16,781 nucleotides of DNA from an uncultured Eubacteriales bacterium (GTDB lineage Bacteria; Bacillota; Clostridia; Oscillospirales; Acutalibacteraceae). The stretch is from contig CAKUMQ010000054.1 in NCBI GenBank assembly GCA_934667845.1, forward strand, positions 1 to 16,781. The letters run 5' to 3'. This document shows, in pieces, positions 7,248-13,665 of this stretch; within the stretch, counting starts at the first letter, position 1, and each line of letters opens with the position of its first letter. A program made the translations under genes and the position numbers. Under the pieces are notes generated by a model. The model did not search any database, was not told where the DNA came from, and worked only from the letters and a program-made list of their open reading frames with translations.

Positions 7248-8534
7248 ATGAAACGATTGGATGACTGTACAAAAGCCGAGCTTTCCTCCCGCCTTGCGGA
7301 GCTGACGGAGGCGTATGAGGGCTATAAAGCCCGCGGATTGAAGCTCGATATGTCGCGCGGCAAGCCGGGCGCGGAGCAGCTTGACCTGACGCTGTCCATG
7401 CTCGACTGCGTCAATGCGCGGGACGGCTACCGCGCCGAGGACGGCACCGACACCCGCAACTACGGGCTGCTCGACGGCATTGCCGAGGCGAAGCGCCTGT
7501 TTGCCGACATGCTCGGCACGGTGCCCGACGAGGTGATCGTCGGCGGCAACTCCAGCCTGAATATGATGTTCGACTATATTTCCACCGCCTATTCCCACGG
7601 CGTTTGCGGCGGGGAGCCGTGGTGCCGGCAGGGCGAGGTGAAATTTCTCTGCCCCGCGCCCGGCTATGACCGCCATTTCGGGGTCACGGAGTATTTCGGC
7701 ATCGAAATGCTCACGGTGCCGATGACGGAGCAGGGACCGGACATGACTGTGGTCGAGGCGCTGGTTGCCGACCCGCTCGTGAAGGGCATGTGGTGCGTGC
7801 CGATGTATTCCAATCCCGACGGCATCACCTATTCCGATGAGACGGTGCGCCGCATTGCCGCGCTGCGTCCCGCCGCGCCGGATTTCCGCGTGATCTGGGA
7901 CAACGCCTACTGCGTCCACCACCTGTATGCGGAGCACGATCACCTGCTGAATATCCGTGACGCCTGCCGCGCCGCCGGGAACGATGACCTCGTGGTGCAG
8001 TTTGCCTCGACGTCGAAAATCAGCTTCCCCGGCTCCGGCATGGCGGCAATGACCGCCAGCCCGAAAAATGTCGCGGACGTCAAGGCGCGCATGACGGTGC
8101 AGACCATCGGCCACGACAAGCTCAACATGCTGCGCCATGCCCGCTATTTCGGCGATATGGCAGGCGTGACGGCGCACATGGAGCAGCACGCGGCGCTTTT
8201 GCGTCCCCGCTTTGATACGGTGCTGACCACCCTGCGCGGGAGCGGGCTGCGGGAAAAGGGCGTCGCGACGTGGCATGAGCCGCGCGGCGGCTATTTCGTC
8301 AGCGTCTATGTCCGCCCGGGCTGCGCTAAGGAGACGGTGCGGCTGCTCGCGGAGGCGGGCGTGAAAATGACCGCCGCGGGCGCGACGTATCCCTATGGCA
8401 TCGACCCGGCGGACAGCAACATCCGCATCGCACCCTCGTTCCCCTCGGTGGCGGAGCTGAAGACCGCGATGGAGCTGTTCTGTCTCTGCGCGGAGCGTGC
8501 GGCGGTGTCTCTGCTGCTGGAACAGGGTCAATAA
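7248..8534 (+). CDS. PLP-dependent aminotransferase, aspartate aminotransferase (AspT-like) type
   Basis: The protein has 428 residues, the usual length for a fold-type I aminotransferase. Recognisable PLP-binding features are the GGNSSLNMM phosphate-binding region (99-107), Asn189 in YSNPDG, Asp218 and Tyr221 in WDNAYCVHHL, the Schiff-base Lys257 in STSKISFPGSG, and the substrate-carboxylate Arg393 in NIRIAPSFPS. The pattern, including the N-terminal LDMSRGKPG, matches the aspartate aminotransferase branch typified by Corynebacterium AspT and related to the MocR aminotransferase domain, but without a DNA-binding domain. It should interconvert an amino acid and its 2-oxo acid in the cytosol, probably aspartate/oxaloacetate. 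AAGAGGA at 7231-7237 supports the ATG. Its last codons and terminator are duplicated at 11938-12076. Confidence 0.85.
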   Translation: MKRLDDCTKAELSSRLAELTEAYEGYKARGLKLDMSRGKPGAEQLDLTLSMLDCVNARDGYRAEDGTDTRNYGLLDGIAEAKRLFADMLGTVPDEVIVGGNSSLNMMFDYISTAYSHGVCGGEPWCRQGEVKFLCPAPGYDRHFGVTEYFGIEMLTVPMTEQGPDMTVVEALVADPLVKGMWCVPMYSNPDGITYSDETVRRIAALRPAAPDFRVIWDNAYCVHHLYAEHDHLLNIRDACRAAGNDDLVVQFASTSKISFPGSGMAAMTASPKNVADVKARMTVQTIGHDKLNMLRHARYFGDMAGVTAHMEQHAALLRPRFDTVLTTLRGSGLREKGVATWHEPRGGYFVSVYVRPGCAKETVRLLAEAGVKMTAAGATYPYGIDPADSNIRIAPSFPSVAELKTAMELFCLCAERAAVSLLLEQGQ

Positions 8535-8603
8535 TCGGTATCGGTAGAGAAAATGCTCCCTTTCGCGAAAGCGAGAGGGAGCATTTTTCTGTGCGCCGGT
8601 CGG
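8430..8603 (+). repeat. Direct repeat, intact copy: aminotransferase 3' end, terminator and downstream tag
   Basis: Bases 8430-8489 match 11938-11997 at 58 of 60 positions, and 8515-8534 match 11998-12017 at 17 of 20. Bases 8490-8514 are absent from the second copy. The match continues loosely through CGGTATCGGTA, a terminator hairpin, and TTTCTGTGCG after it. Confidence 0.85.
8552..8588 (+). terminator. Intrinsic terminator of the aminotransferase gene
   Basis: A 15-pair stem (8552-8566 with 8571-8585) closes on a GAAA tetraloop and ends in a run of five T (8584-8588). It starts 17 bases after the stop codon. Confidence 0.9.
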
Positions 8604-8610
8604 CCAAAAA

Positions 8611-8652
8611 AACCGTAAACGAGCCTTAAGAAAACCGTAAACAAATCTTAAA
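8611..8652 (+). repeat. Tandem 20-bp direct repeat with 22-bp period upstream of the ABC cassette promoter
   Basis: AACCGTAAACGAGCCTTAAG (8611-8630) is repeated as AACCGTAAACAAATCTTAAA (8633-8652). The ten-base AACCGTAAAC core is identical in both. A period of two helical turns just upstream of a -35 box is the usual layout of response-regulator sites (OmpR-type or LytTR-type). No regulator gene is encoded beside the cassette, so the assignment is inferred from layout only. Confidence 0.6.
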
Positions 8653-8657
8653 GATTT
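8643..8657. promoter_or_regulatory. Perfect 7-bp dyad next to the ABC cassette -35 box
   Basis: AAATCTT, one central A (8650), then AAGATTT form a perfect palindrome ending 5 bases before the -35. It shares bases with the second tandem repeat, so the region may bind more than one protein or one dimer. Confidence 0.5.
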
Positions 8658-8662
8658 AAATA

Positions 8663-8692
8663 TTGACAAATAGCTTGTGCGCAGTTTACAAT
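8663..8692 (+). promoter_or_regulatory. Strong sigma-A-type promoter of the ABC cassette
   Basis: A perfect TTGACA (8663-8668) and TACAAT (8687-8692) are spaced by 18 bases. The leader to the ATG at 8763 is about 65 bases. This promoter lies inside the segment bracketed by the duplicated aminotransferase tail, so the cassette carries its own promoter. Confidence 0.8.
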
Positions 8693-8762
8693 AATTTTGT
8701 CAGCTGCGCCACGGTCTGCGGCGATCGGGCGGCGGCAAAACGAAAAGTGAGGAGTGAGACCC

Positions 8763-10442
8763 ATGTATGTATTCCGGCTGATCGGGCGGCGCTTTCGGCG
8801 GTCGCGCCTTTGGTGCGGGCTGACAGCGGCGTTTTTTGTTCTGTGGTTTGTGATGGTGTGGCTGACGATGCCCTTTGATCGGAGCGATACGCTGTCTGCC
8901 CTCGGTATGGAGCTGAGACTCAACAGCGTTTTTCTCATATTTTTCTCACTGCTTTCCTATGAGGTGTTTTTTGATCTGCGTGCCTCAAGGCTGGAGGAGT
9001 GCGTGCGGGCCACGACGGGCATCGGAAGCGTCTATGCGGCGGAAACGGCGGTGCTTCTGCTTCTGAATGTGGGCGTAACCGTGTATTTTTCCCTGTTTCC
9101 GTTGGGACTCGCTCTTTGCAGCGGGATGCCGTTCACAGCAGAACTGGCAGGCTACATAGGCTTGGCTGCTCTCCGGGATGTGTTTTTAATGGGGGCACTC
9201 GGCATTTGGCTCGGTCTGTTTGCGGCACTGTGGCTGAAGCGTATGACAGGATATCTTGTGATATTTTTGTTTATCCTGTTGACCGGGCCGTTGGGAGAAA
9301 TGATTCTGTCCCTGCCGTTTGGCGGTACGGGCCGGACGCCGTCCTGGCTGTATACGCTGTTTCTTCTCTCCGCGCAGGGGCTAAACTGGCGCATGAACTA
9401 TCACTACGGGTATTCGCTGCTGCCGTACCGATTTGCCCAAATCGCTCTGTGGCTCGGTGTTTTCGGACTGCCCATCTTTCTCCGCTTCGGGCAAATTGCC
9501 CATCGTCGCGGAAGTGTATACCGTCTGCTTGCGATATTGTCGGCGGGAATGACGGTGTTGGGTGCAGTCGGGATGGTGCAGCCCGGCTCTCGTTTTGAAA
9601 TGAGCTATGCCAAAGACAGCAGTCTGAACGCCGATAAAAACTATTACCGTACGCACGCAGCCGCCAAAGAGGAGGCGGCTGATTTCACGGTGGAAAGCTA
9701 TGATTTGTCACTGCGCGTAACGGATCAGCTTTATGCCGACGCCGTGCTGACTCTGTCGGACAGCTCCGCAGCGGACGACAGGCGGGTGTTTACCCTGTAT
9801 CATGGCTTCACGGTTGAGTCGGTGACGGACGGGACGGGAAAAGCCCTGCCGTTTGACCGCAAGGGCGATTTACTGACGGTTTCGGGCTTTGGCTCGGCAG
9901 TTGGTACGCTCACGCTGCGCTATGCCGGATACCATCCGAGGTATTACAGCAACCGTCAGGGAATCTGTCTGCCCGGCTATATTGCCTATTATCCGCTTCC
10001 CGGCAGCCGCTGCCTGTTTGACGGCGGGACAGTTCCCGTGCTTCCGGATAAGCCGGCGATGTTTACCGTGCGGGTGGACAGCCCGAAACCGGTGTTCTGC
10101 CATTTGCGCCGGCAGGAGGACGGCAGCTTTTCCGGAGTCAGCGACGGGGTGACACTGCTGTCGGGCTTTGTGAGCGAAACGGAGATCGGGGGCGTGACGG
10201 TGATCTATCCGTATCTGGACAGTGATCAATGCCGTCCGAAAGCTCTGAAAAAAGAAACCTTGGTTTTTCTGCGCGCACGCCGGGCGGCGGGAGATACACG
10301 ACCGCTGAATACCATTATGATTATGCCGTATATCAATAACACGGCGGCAGAAAGGACCGTCCGCTATGCCGATTATATCAGCGGGATTCAGATCCGCACA
10401 TTGGCGGATACGCTGTATGCTGACGGGGAGGGAGAAAGATGA
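8763..10442 (+). CDS. ABC-2-type permease with a large extracytoplasmic M1-peptidase-like beta domain
   Basis: The ATG at 8763 follows AGGAG (8750-8754) by 8 bases; an in-frame GTG at 8754 overlaps that site and is rejected. The protein has 559 residues. About seven or eight membrane segments fall at 17-36, 53-70, 94-118, 128-157, 162-183, 192-204, 223-243 and 254-272. Residues 305-559 are soluble and beta-rich (VESYDLSLRV, LTLRYAGYHP, ICLPGYIAYYPLPG). This order resembles the N-terminal saddle domain of M1 aminopeptidases, which are fused to ABC permeases in some bacteria. No HEXXH zinc site or GxMEN motif exists here, so it is not a peptidase. It overlaps the ATPase gene by 4 bases (ATGA). 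Permease call is good; the M1 resemblance is read by eye. Confidence 0.75.
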   Translation: MYVFRLIGRRFRRSRLWCGLTAAFFVLWFVMVWLTMPFDRSDTLSALGMELRLNSVFLIFFSLLSYEVFFDLRASRLEECVRATTGIGSVYAAETAVLLLLNVGVTVYFSLFPLGLALCSGMPFTAELAGYIGLAALRDVFLMGALGIWLGLFAALWLKRMTGYLVIFLFILLTGPLGEMILSLPFGGTGRTPSWLYTLFLLSAQGLNWRMNYHYGYSLLPYRFAQIALWLGVFGLPIFLRFGQIAHRRGSVYRLLAILSAGMTVLGAVGMVQPGSRFEMSYAKDSSLNADKNYYRTHAAAKEEAADFTVESYDLSLRVTDQLYADAVLTLSDSSAADDRRVFTLYHGFTVESVTDGTGKALPFDRKGDLLTVSGFGSAVGTLTLRYAGYHPRYYSNRQGICLPGYIAYYPLPGSRCLFDGGTVPVLPDKPAMFTVRVDSPKPVFCHLRRQEDGSFSGVSDGVTLLSGFVSETEIGGVTVIYPYLDSDQCRPKALKKETLVFLRARRAAGDTRPLNTIMIMPYINNTAAERTVRYADYISGIQIRTLADTLYADGEGER

Positions 10443-11287
10443 CATTTTCGATTGAGGGACTGACCAAGCGCTTCGGGCGCAGGGAGGTACTCAAGGGGTT
10501 GAATCTGACGTTGGAAGAGGGCGTATACGGACTTTTGGGGCCAAACGGTTCGGGAAAAACCACACTTTTGCGCTGTATGACGGGGCTGTATCCCGTGCGC
10601 AACGGCTGCATGAAGGCAGACGGCAAGCCGCTGTCCGCTTTTCCGGGCTTTTTTGATCGAGTGGGGTATTTGCCGCAGCATTTCGGTATGTTCAGGGACT
10701 TGACCGTGCAGGAAATGCTGGCACTGTTTGCCGACCTCAAGCATATTCAGCGCCGTGAAGCGGAGGAGGAGATTGCCCGCTGTGCGGAGGCGGTGGGAAT
10801 GACTGATCGGTTGAAAAGCCGTGTCGGCACACTGTCGGGCGGAATGATCCGCCGTATCGGTACGGCACAGTGTCTGCTCGGTGACCCGAAGCTGCTGCTG
10901 TTTGATGAGCCGACAACGGGACTGGACCCGGAAGAACGGTTGCGATTTAAAAATCTGATCGCCGGCATGGGCCGGGGACACACGGTTCTGCTGTCTACCC
11001 ATATCGTGGAGGATGTCGAGGCGGTTTGCGACCGTATTGTGGTGATGAACGGGGGAGAGATCCTGTTCTGCGGCAGTGCCGATGCCCTGCGCGAGCGGGC
11101 GGCAGGAAAGGTGTATGCGCTTGCAGAGTCGGAACGTGATGCGCTTTCCGGTGCTTGGCATATACAGAGAATCACCGATGACGGCGGAAAAAGGTGTCTG
11201 CGTGTGCTGACGGCAGAGATGCAGCCGTTTGCACAGGAGCAGCCGACAGTCGAGGATGGATATGTATGTGTGTTGAAAGGAATCTGA
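10439..11287 (+). CDS. ABC transporter ATP-binding protein
   Basis: The protein has 282 residues with a complete ABC ATPase motif set: Walker A GPNGSGKTT (34-42), Q-loop Gln80 in YLPQHFG, signature LSGGM (132-136), Walker B LLLFDEP with catalytic Glu157, D-loop TGLDP, and H-loop His188 in STHI. About 65 residues follow the ATPase core, as in DrrA/NatA-like exporters. It should sit at the inner face of the membrane and power transport by the flanking permease genes. Its start overlaps the stop of the first permease and its end overlaps the second permease, so all three genes are translationally coupled. Function is certain at family level; the transported substrate is unknown. Confidence 0.95.
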   Translation: MTFSIEGLTKRFGRREVLKGLNLTLEEGVYGLLGPNGSGKTTLLRCMTGLYPVRNGCMKADGKPLSAFPGFFDRVGYLPQHFGMFRDLTVQEMLALFADLKHIQRREAEEEIARCAEAVGMTDRLKSRVGTLSGGMIRRIGTAQCLLGDPKLLLFDEPTTGLDPEERLRFKNLIAGMGRGHTVLLSTHIVEDVEAVCDRIVVMNGGEILFCGSADALRERAAGKVYALAESERDALSGAWHIQRITDDGGKRCLRVLTAEMQPFAQEQPTVEDGYVCVLKGI

Positions 11288-11928
11288 CCCGCTTTGCGGC
11301 CGTGACCTATCGGCATTTGCGGTCGCTCGGCGGGCTGTTTTGGATTCCGCCCGCGGTAATCAACGGGGTAATGCCGCTCCTGTCACTGGCGGTTCTTCGC
11401 CGCTATGCCGAAGCGGAGGTGCGCTATGCCGAAATTCTGCAATATACTCTGTGGCTGTTTCCTTTTTTCTCCGTGTGGTGGTCGTTGTTTATCATGCGGG
11501 AATATGTCGAGTCGGAGGGAAACGAGGTACTGTATCTGGCGGGCGGGCGGTCAAAGCTGACCCTGCTGCTGCCGCCGTTTTTGCTGTGCCTTGCCGATGA
11601 GGCGCTTGTGCTGGCAGTTATTGCGCAGGGGGTGCCGGGGCTGATGACGGAGTTTTGGCGCGTCGGCACGGTCTGCTTCGGCTATTTCGGCGTGATGTAT
11701 TTTCTGCTGTTTCTGTCGGGCACGGTCCTCTGTCCGCTGATGGTGCTGCTTATCTATACATTGGCATCCGTTGTCGAAACCGATAGCCGTTTTCCGTTTT
11801 TTTATGTCATCTGCACGCCGTTGACGGCGGAGGTGTACAGGGAGCGTTGCCTCTTGTTTTTATCGGTCGGGATTGCCTGCTTTTTGCTCGGTATATGGCA
11901 AAACCGCCGCTATACAGGCTATCGGTAG
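11266..11928 (+). CDS. ABC-2-type membrane permease (second subunit)
   Basis: The ATG at 11266 is chosen because membrane sequence begins soon after it and a GAGG lies about 10 bases upstream; the frame is open further 5' inside the ATPase gene but that part has no hydrophobic character. The 220-residue protein has about six hydrophobic segments, near 22-45, 58-78, 97-121, 135-151, 152-172 and 195-212, and a basic C-terminus. It overlaps the ATPase gene by 22 bases. With the first permease it should form the membrane channel of the exporter. No similarity to a named family was recognised. The stop codon sits 9 bases before the aminotransferase relic. Confidence 0.75.
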   Translation: MCVERNLTRFAAVTYRHLRSLGGLFWIPPAVINGVMPLLSLAVLRRYAEAEVRYAEILQYTLWLFPFFSVWWSLFIMREYVESEGNEVLYLAGGRSKLTLLLPPFLLCLADEALVLAVIAQGVPGLMTEFWRVGTVCFGYFGVMYFLLFLSGTVLCPLMVLLIYTLASVVETDSRFPFFYVICTPLTAEVYRERCLLFLSVGIACFLLGIWQNRRYTGYR

Positions 11929-11937
11929 ACAAAAGGT

Positions 11938-12017
11938 GCGCCCTCGTTCCCCTCGGTGGCGGAGCTGGAGACCGCGATGGAGCTGTTCTGTCTCTGCTGC
12001 TGGAGCAGGGCGAATAA
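11938..12017 (+). pseudogene. Relic of an aminotransferase 3' end (truncated, frameshifted)
   Basis: The DNA matches the last part of the gene at 7248-8534 (58 of 60 bases, then 17 of 20). It would encode APSFPSVAELETAMELFCLC before a deletion of 25 bases shifts the frame. In the intact gene the deleted bases lie between two TCTCTGC heptamers (8483-8489 and 8508-8514); only one remains here (11991-11997), the mark of slippage or recombination between short repeats. Nothing upstream of the equivalent of base 8430 is present. The fragment cannot encode an enzyme. Confidence 0.9.
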
Positions 12018-12035
12018 ACCGGTATCGGTATATAA

Positions 12036-12076
12036 CAGGCTCCCCTTTCACTTTTTAGCGAAAGGGGAGCCTGTTT
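12036..12076 (+). terminator. Intrinsic terminator behind the aminotransferase relic and ABC cassette
   Basis: A 14-pair stem (12036-12049 with 12060-12073) encloses a 10-base loop and is followed by TTT. It is the counterpart of the terminator at 8552-8588 but its stem sequence differs, with paired changes on both arms. It probably now ends the ABC cassette transcript. Confidence 0.8.
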
Positions 12077-12151
12077 CTGTGCGTCAGTCAGGTGAGGAGC
12101 CGCCTTTGTGGGGGGAAGAAAGGGCGGTCGCTGTCTGCTTTATCCGGCAGC

Positions 12152-13477
12152 TTACCCGTTGACCGGGGCTACCATCCAGCTGACATCCTCCCAGCCGGTG
12201 CCGTCCTGCCGGATACGGTAGACGCCGTTATAATAGCCGCTGCCATCCTTGGTCGTGCAGACATAGTACAGATAGCCGTCGCCGGGCCAGAGCAGATGGT
12301 CGGCCTCATCTCCGTTCAGCTTGCGAACCGCTTTATCGGTATCGGAGTAGTAATACAGACCGTCGCTTTCGCTGAAGCAGAAGCCTCCGTCCGTATTACA
12401 GCTGCTTTGGGGATAACAATCGTCCGTGCCGGGCAGCAGGAAAGCGGAAAAGGGCGAGATATCATAGACCGGCATAATGCCGTTTTCCGTCTGTCGATCA
12501 CCGGATTTCGGAATGTAGTAGCTCTTTTTTGCAAAGCTCTCCAGATCCTTCCGGTTCATGCGGTAAATACCCCGGAGCTGCATGGAGATCAGCTCTCCGG
12601 AAACAAGCATATCCTCTCCCGTGCAGCCCTGGAGGATCCGGAAACTGGCGGGAGAGTCCTTCCCGTAGGTGAACTCCCATTTTTCACAGAGGGTGAGAGA
12701 ATCGTCTGACCCCAGCACATAAGCGTTGTAATGATCCAGAAATTTATAGTCCCGCAGGATCACATCATTGCCGCACCAGCCGGCCATTTCCACGGAAACG
12801 GGAACAGCCCCCACATCCCGCGTTTCACCGCCGGAAAGATCCAGCTTGCGAATGGTCCAGGTGTCCTCCGTCTGTGAGGCAGAGACGGGGCGGTGTTCCT
12901 CAGAGAGGTAATACAGCATATTGTCCCGGATCATCAGCACCGTGTTTTTTGTCCGGTCGTCCGGCTTCAGGCACAGGACGGATTCCATGATCTTTCCGTC
13001 TGTGCGCAGGCGGAGAATATGCTTATCCACCTGCATATAGACCCAGTCGCCCAGCGTGCCGAGGATGCCCTTGATATCGCCATAGGTCGTGGTGTCCTGC
13101 CCGCAGCGCCTGCATGACAGATTGAAATCCCCCTGAAGATCCTTCTGTGTCAGGAGCACCACCCGGTCCTCTGCCGTTTTGCCCAGCGGGGTCTTGACAA
13201 TGATGTCGCGGCCCCAGCCGCCCTTACCTTTTTTGATGCCGTAATAGAGCCAATTTCCCTGCTGAGCGGCTAGTGCGTCATAATACATGGAATGTGTGAC
13301 CGCCTCGCCCGGCGCATAGTCAGGCACAAAGGCATCCTCCTGCCGGTCGTCCGTTCCCGAAGACGGGGAGACCGAAGCTGTCGGGGCTGATGTATCAGTC
13401 GGTGCCGTGCTGCAGCTGCATAGCACGAGGATCGGCAGCAGAGCTATGACCCACCGAATGCTGATTCTGGATTTCAT
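12152..13477 (-). CDS. Lipoprotein with beta-propeller-like (DUF5050-like) repeats
   Basis: The protein has 441 residues. AAGGAG (13485-13490) lies 7 bases before the ATG at 13475-13477; the frame stays open far upstream but overlaps the AraC-type gene and is rejected. Residues 1-22 form a lipoprotein signal ending in the lipobox LCSC, with Cys22 as the likely lipid-bearing residue. A Ser/Thr-rich spacer to about 45 follows. The rest has recurring blades of the type DGxLYYxxxxxxxxGxYRIxxDGTGW, as in DUF5050-like propellers (for example near the C-terminus, YYVCTTKDGSGYYNGVYRI). A CxxC pair (Cys122, Cys125) is unusual. It should sit outside the membrane; no enzyme activity is suggested. It converges on the ABC cassette and has its own promoter. 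Confidence 0.75.
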   Translation of the reverse strand: MKSRISIRWVIALLPILVLCSCSTAPTDTSAPTASVSPSSGTDDRQEDAFVPDYAPGEAVTHSMYYDALAAQQGNWLYYGIKKGKGGWGRDIIVKTPLGKTAEDRVVLLTQKDLQGDFNLSCRRCGQDTTTYGDIKGILGTLGDWVYMQVDKHILRLRTDGKIMESVLCLKPDDRTKNTVLMIRDNMLYYLSEEHRPVSASQTEDTWTIRKLDLSGGETRDVGAVPVSVEMAGWCGNDVILRDYKFLDHYNAYVLGSDDSLTLCEKWEFTYGKDSPASFRILQGCTGEDMLVSGELISMQLRGIYRMNRKDLESFAKKSYYIPKSGDRQTENGIMPVYDISPFSAFLLPGTDDCYPQSSCNTDGGFCFSESDGLYYYSDTDKAVRKLNGDEADHLLWPGDGYLYYVCTTKDGSGYYNGVYRIRQDGTGWEDVSWMVAPVNG

Positions 13478-13544
13478 AGCATTTCTCCTTACATAACGGT
13501 TATTTTGTTCCGGGACAATAGCAATGCCCGAATAATATGCTTGT

Positions 13545-13573
13545 ATTATAACATAAATTACACACAAAAGCAA
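13545..13573 (-). promoter_or_regulatory. Extended -10 promoter of the lipoprotein gene
   Basis: On the minus strand a perfect TATAAT (13545-13550) is preceded by TGT, giving an extended -10. A weak -35 TTGCTT (13568-13573) lies 17 bases upstream. The leader contains an imperfect dyad around CGGGACA and TGCCCG (13511-13530). Confidence 0.65.
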
Positions 13574-13597
13574 GAAAATTCGAAAAACGGATAAACC

Positions 13598-13616
13598 GCC
13601 GTTGTGCAAAGCAACG
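13598..13616. repeat. Short inverted repeat (CCGTTG/CAACGG)
   Basis: CCGTTG (13598-13603) pairs with CAACGG (13611-13616) over a 7-base loop. It lies between the lipoprotein promoter and the AraC-type gene's 3' hairpin. Purpose is unclear. Confidence 0.4.
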
Positions 13617-13630
13617 GTAAAGGATCCGCG

Positions 13631-13662
13631 ACGCGCCCCGTATGCTTGCGTACGGGGCGCGT
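13631..13662 (-). terminator. Strong GC-rich hairpin at the 3' end of the second AraC-type gene
   Basis: A perfect 12-pair stem (13631-13642 with 13651-13662) encloses an 8-base loop, 3 bases beyond the stop codon. The T run expected for an intrinsic terminator is short (TCCTTT further on), so it may terminate weakly or protect the 3' end. Confidence 0.55.
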
Positions 13663-13665
13663 GCG

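Noticed and set aside
7239..8669. A 476-codon open frame opposite the aminotransferase
   Set aside because: The plus strand has all PLP-enzyme motifs, a promoter and a terminator; the minus frame shows only Arg/His-rich shadow sequence.
11956..12162. A 68-codon frame beginning inside the aminotransferase relic
   Set aside because: It starts in the middle of the duplicated tail and reads out of frame through the terminator; no independent ribosome binding site.
12331..12347. Another TATCGGTATCGG sequence inside the lipoprotein gene, like that after the aminotransferase
   Set aside because: It encodes ordinary residues (SDTDK) within a conserved blade; no flanking similarity to the duplicated tail extends beyond it.
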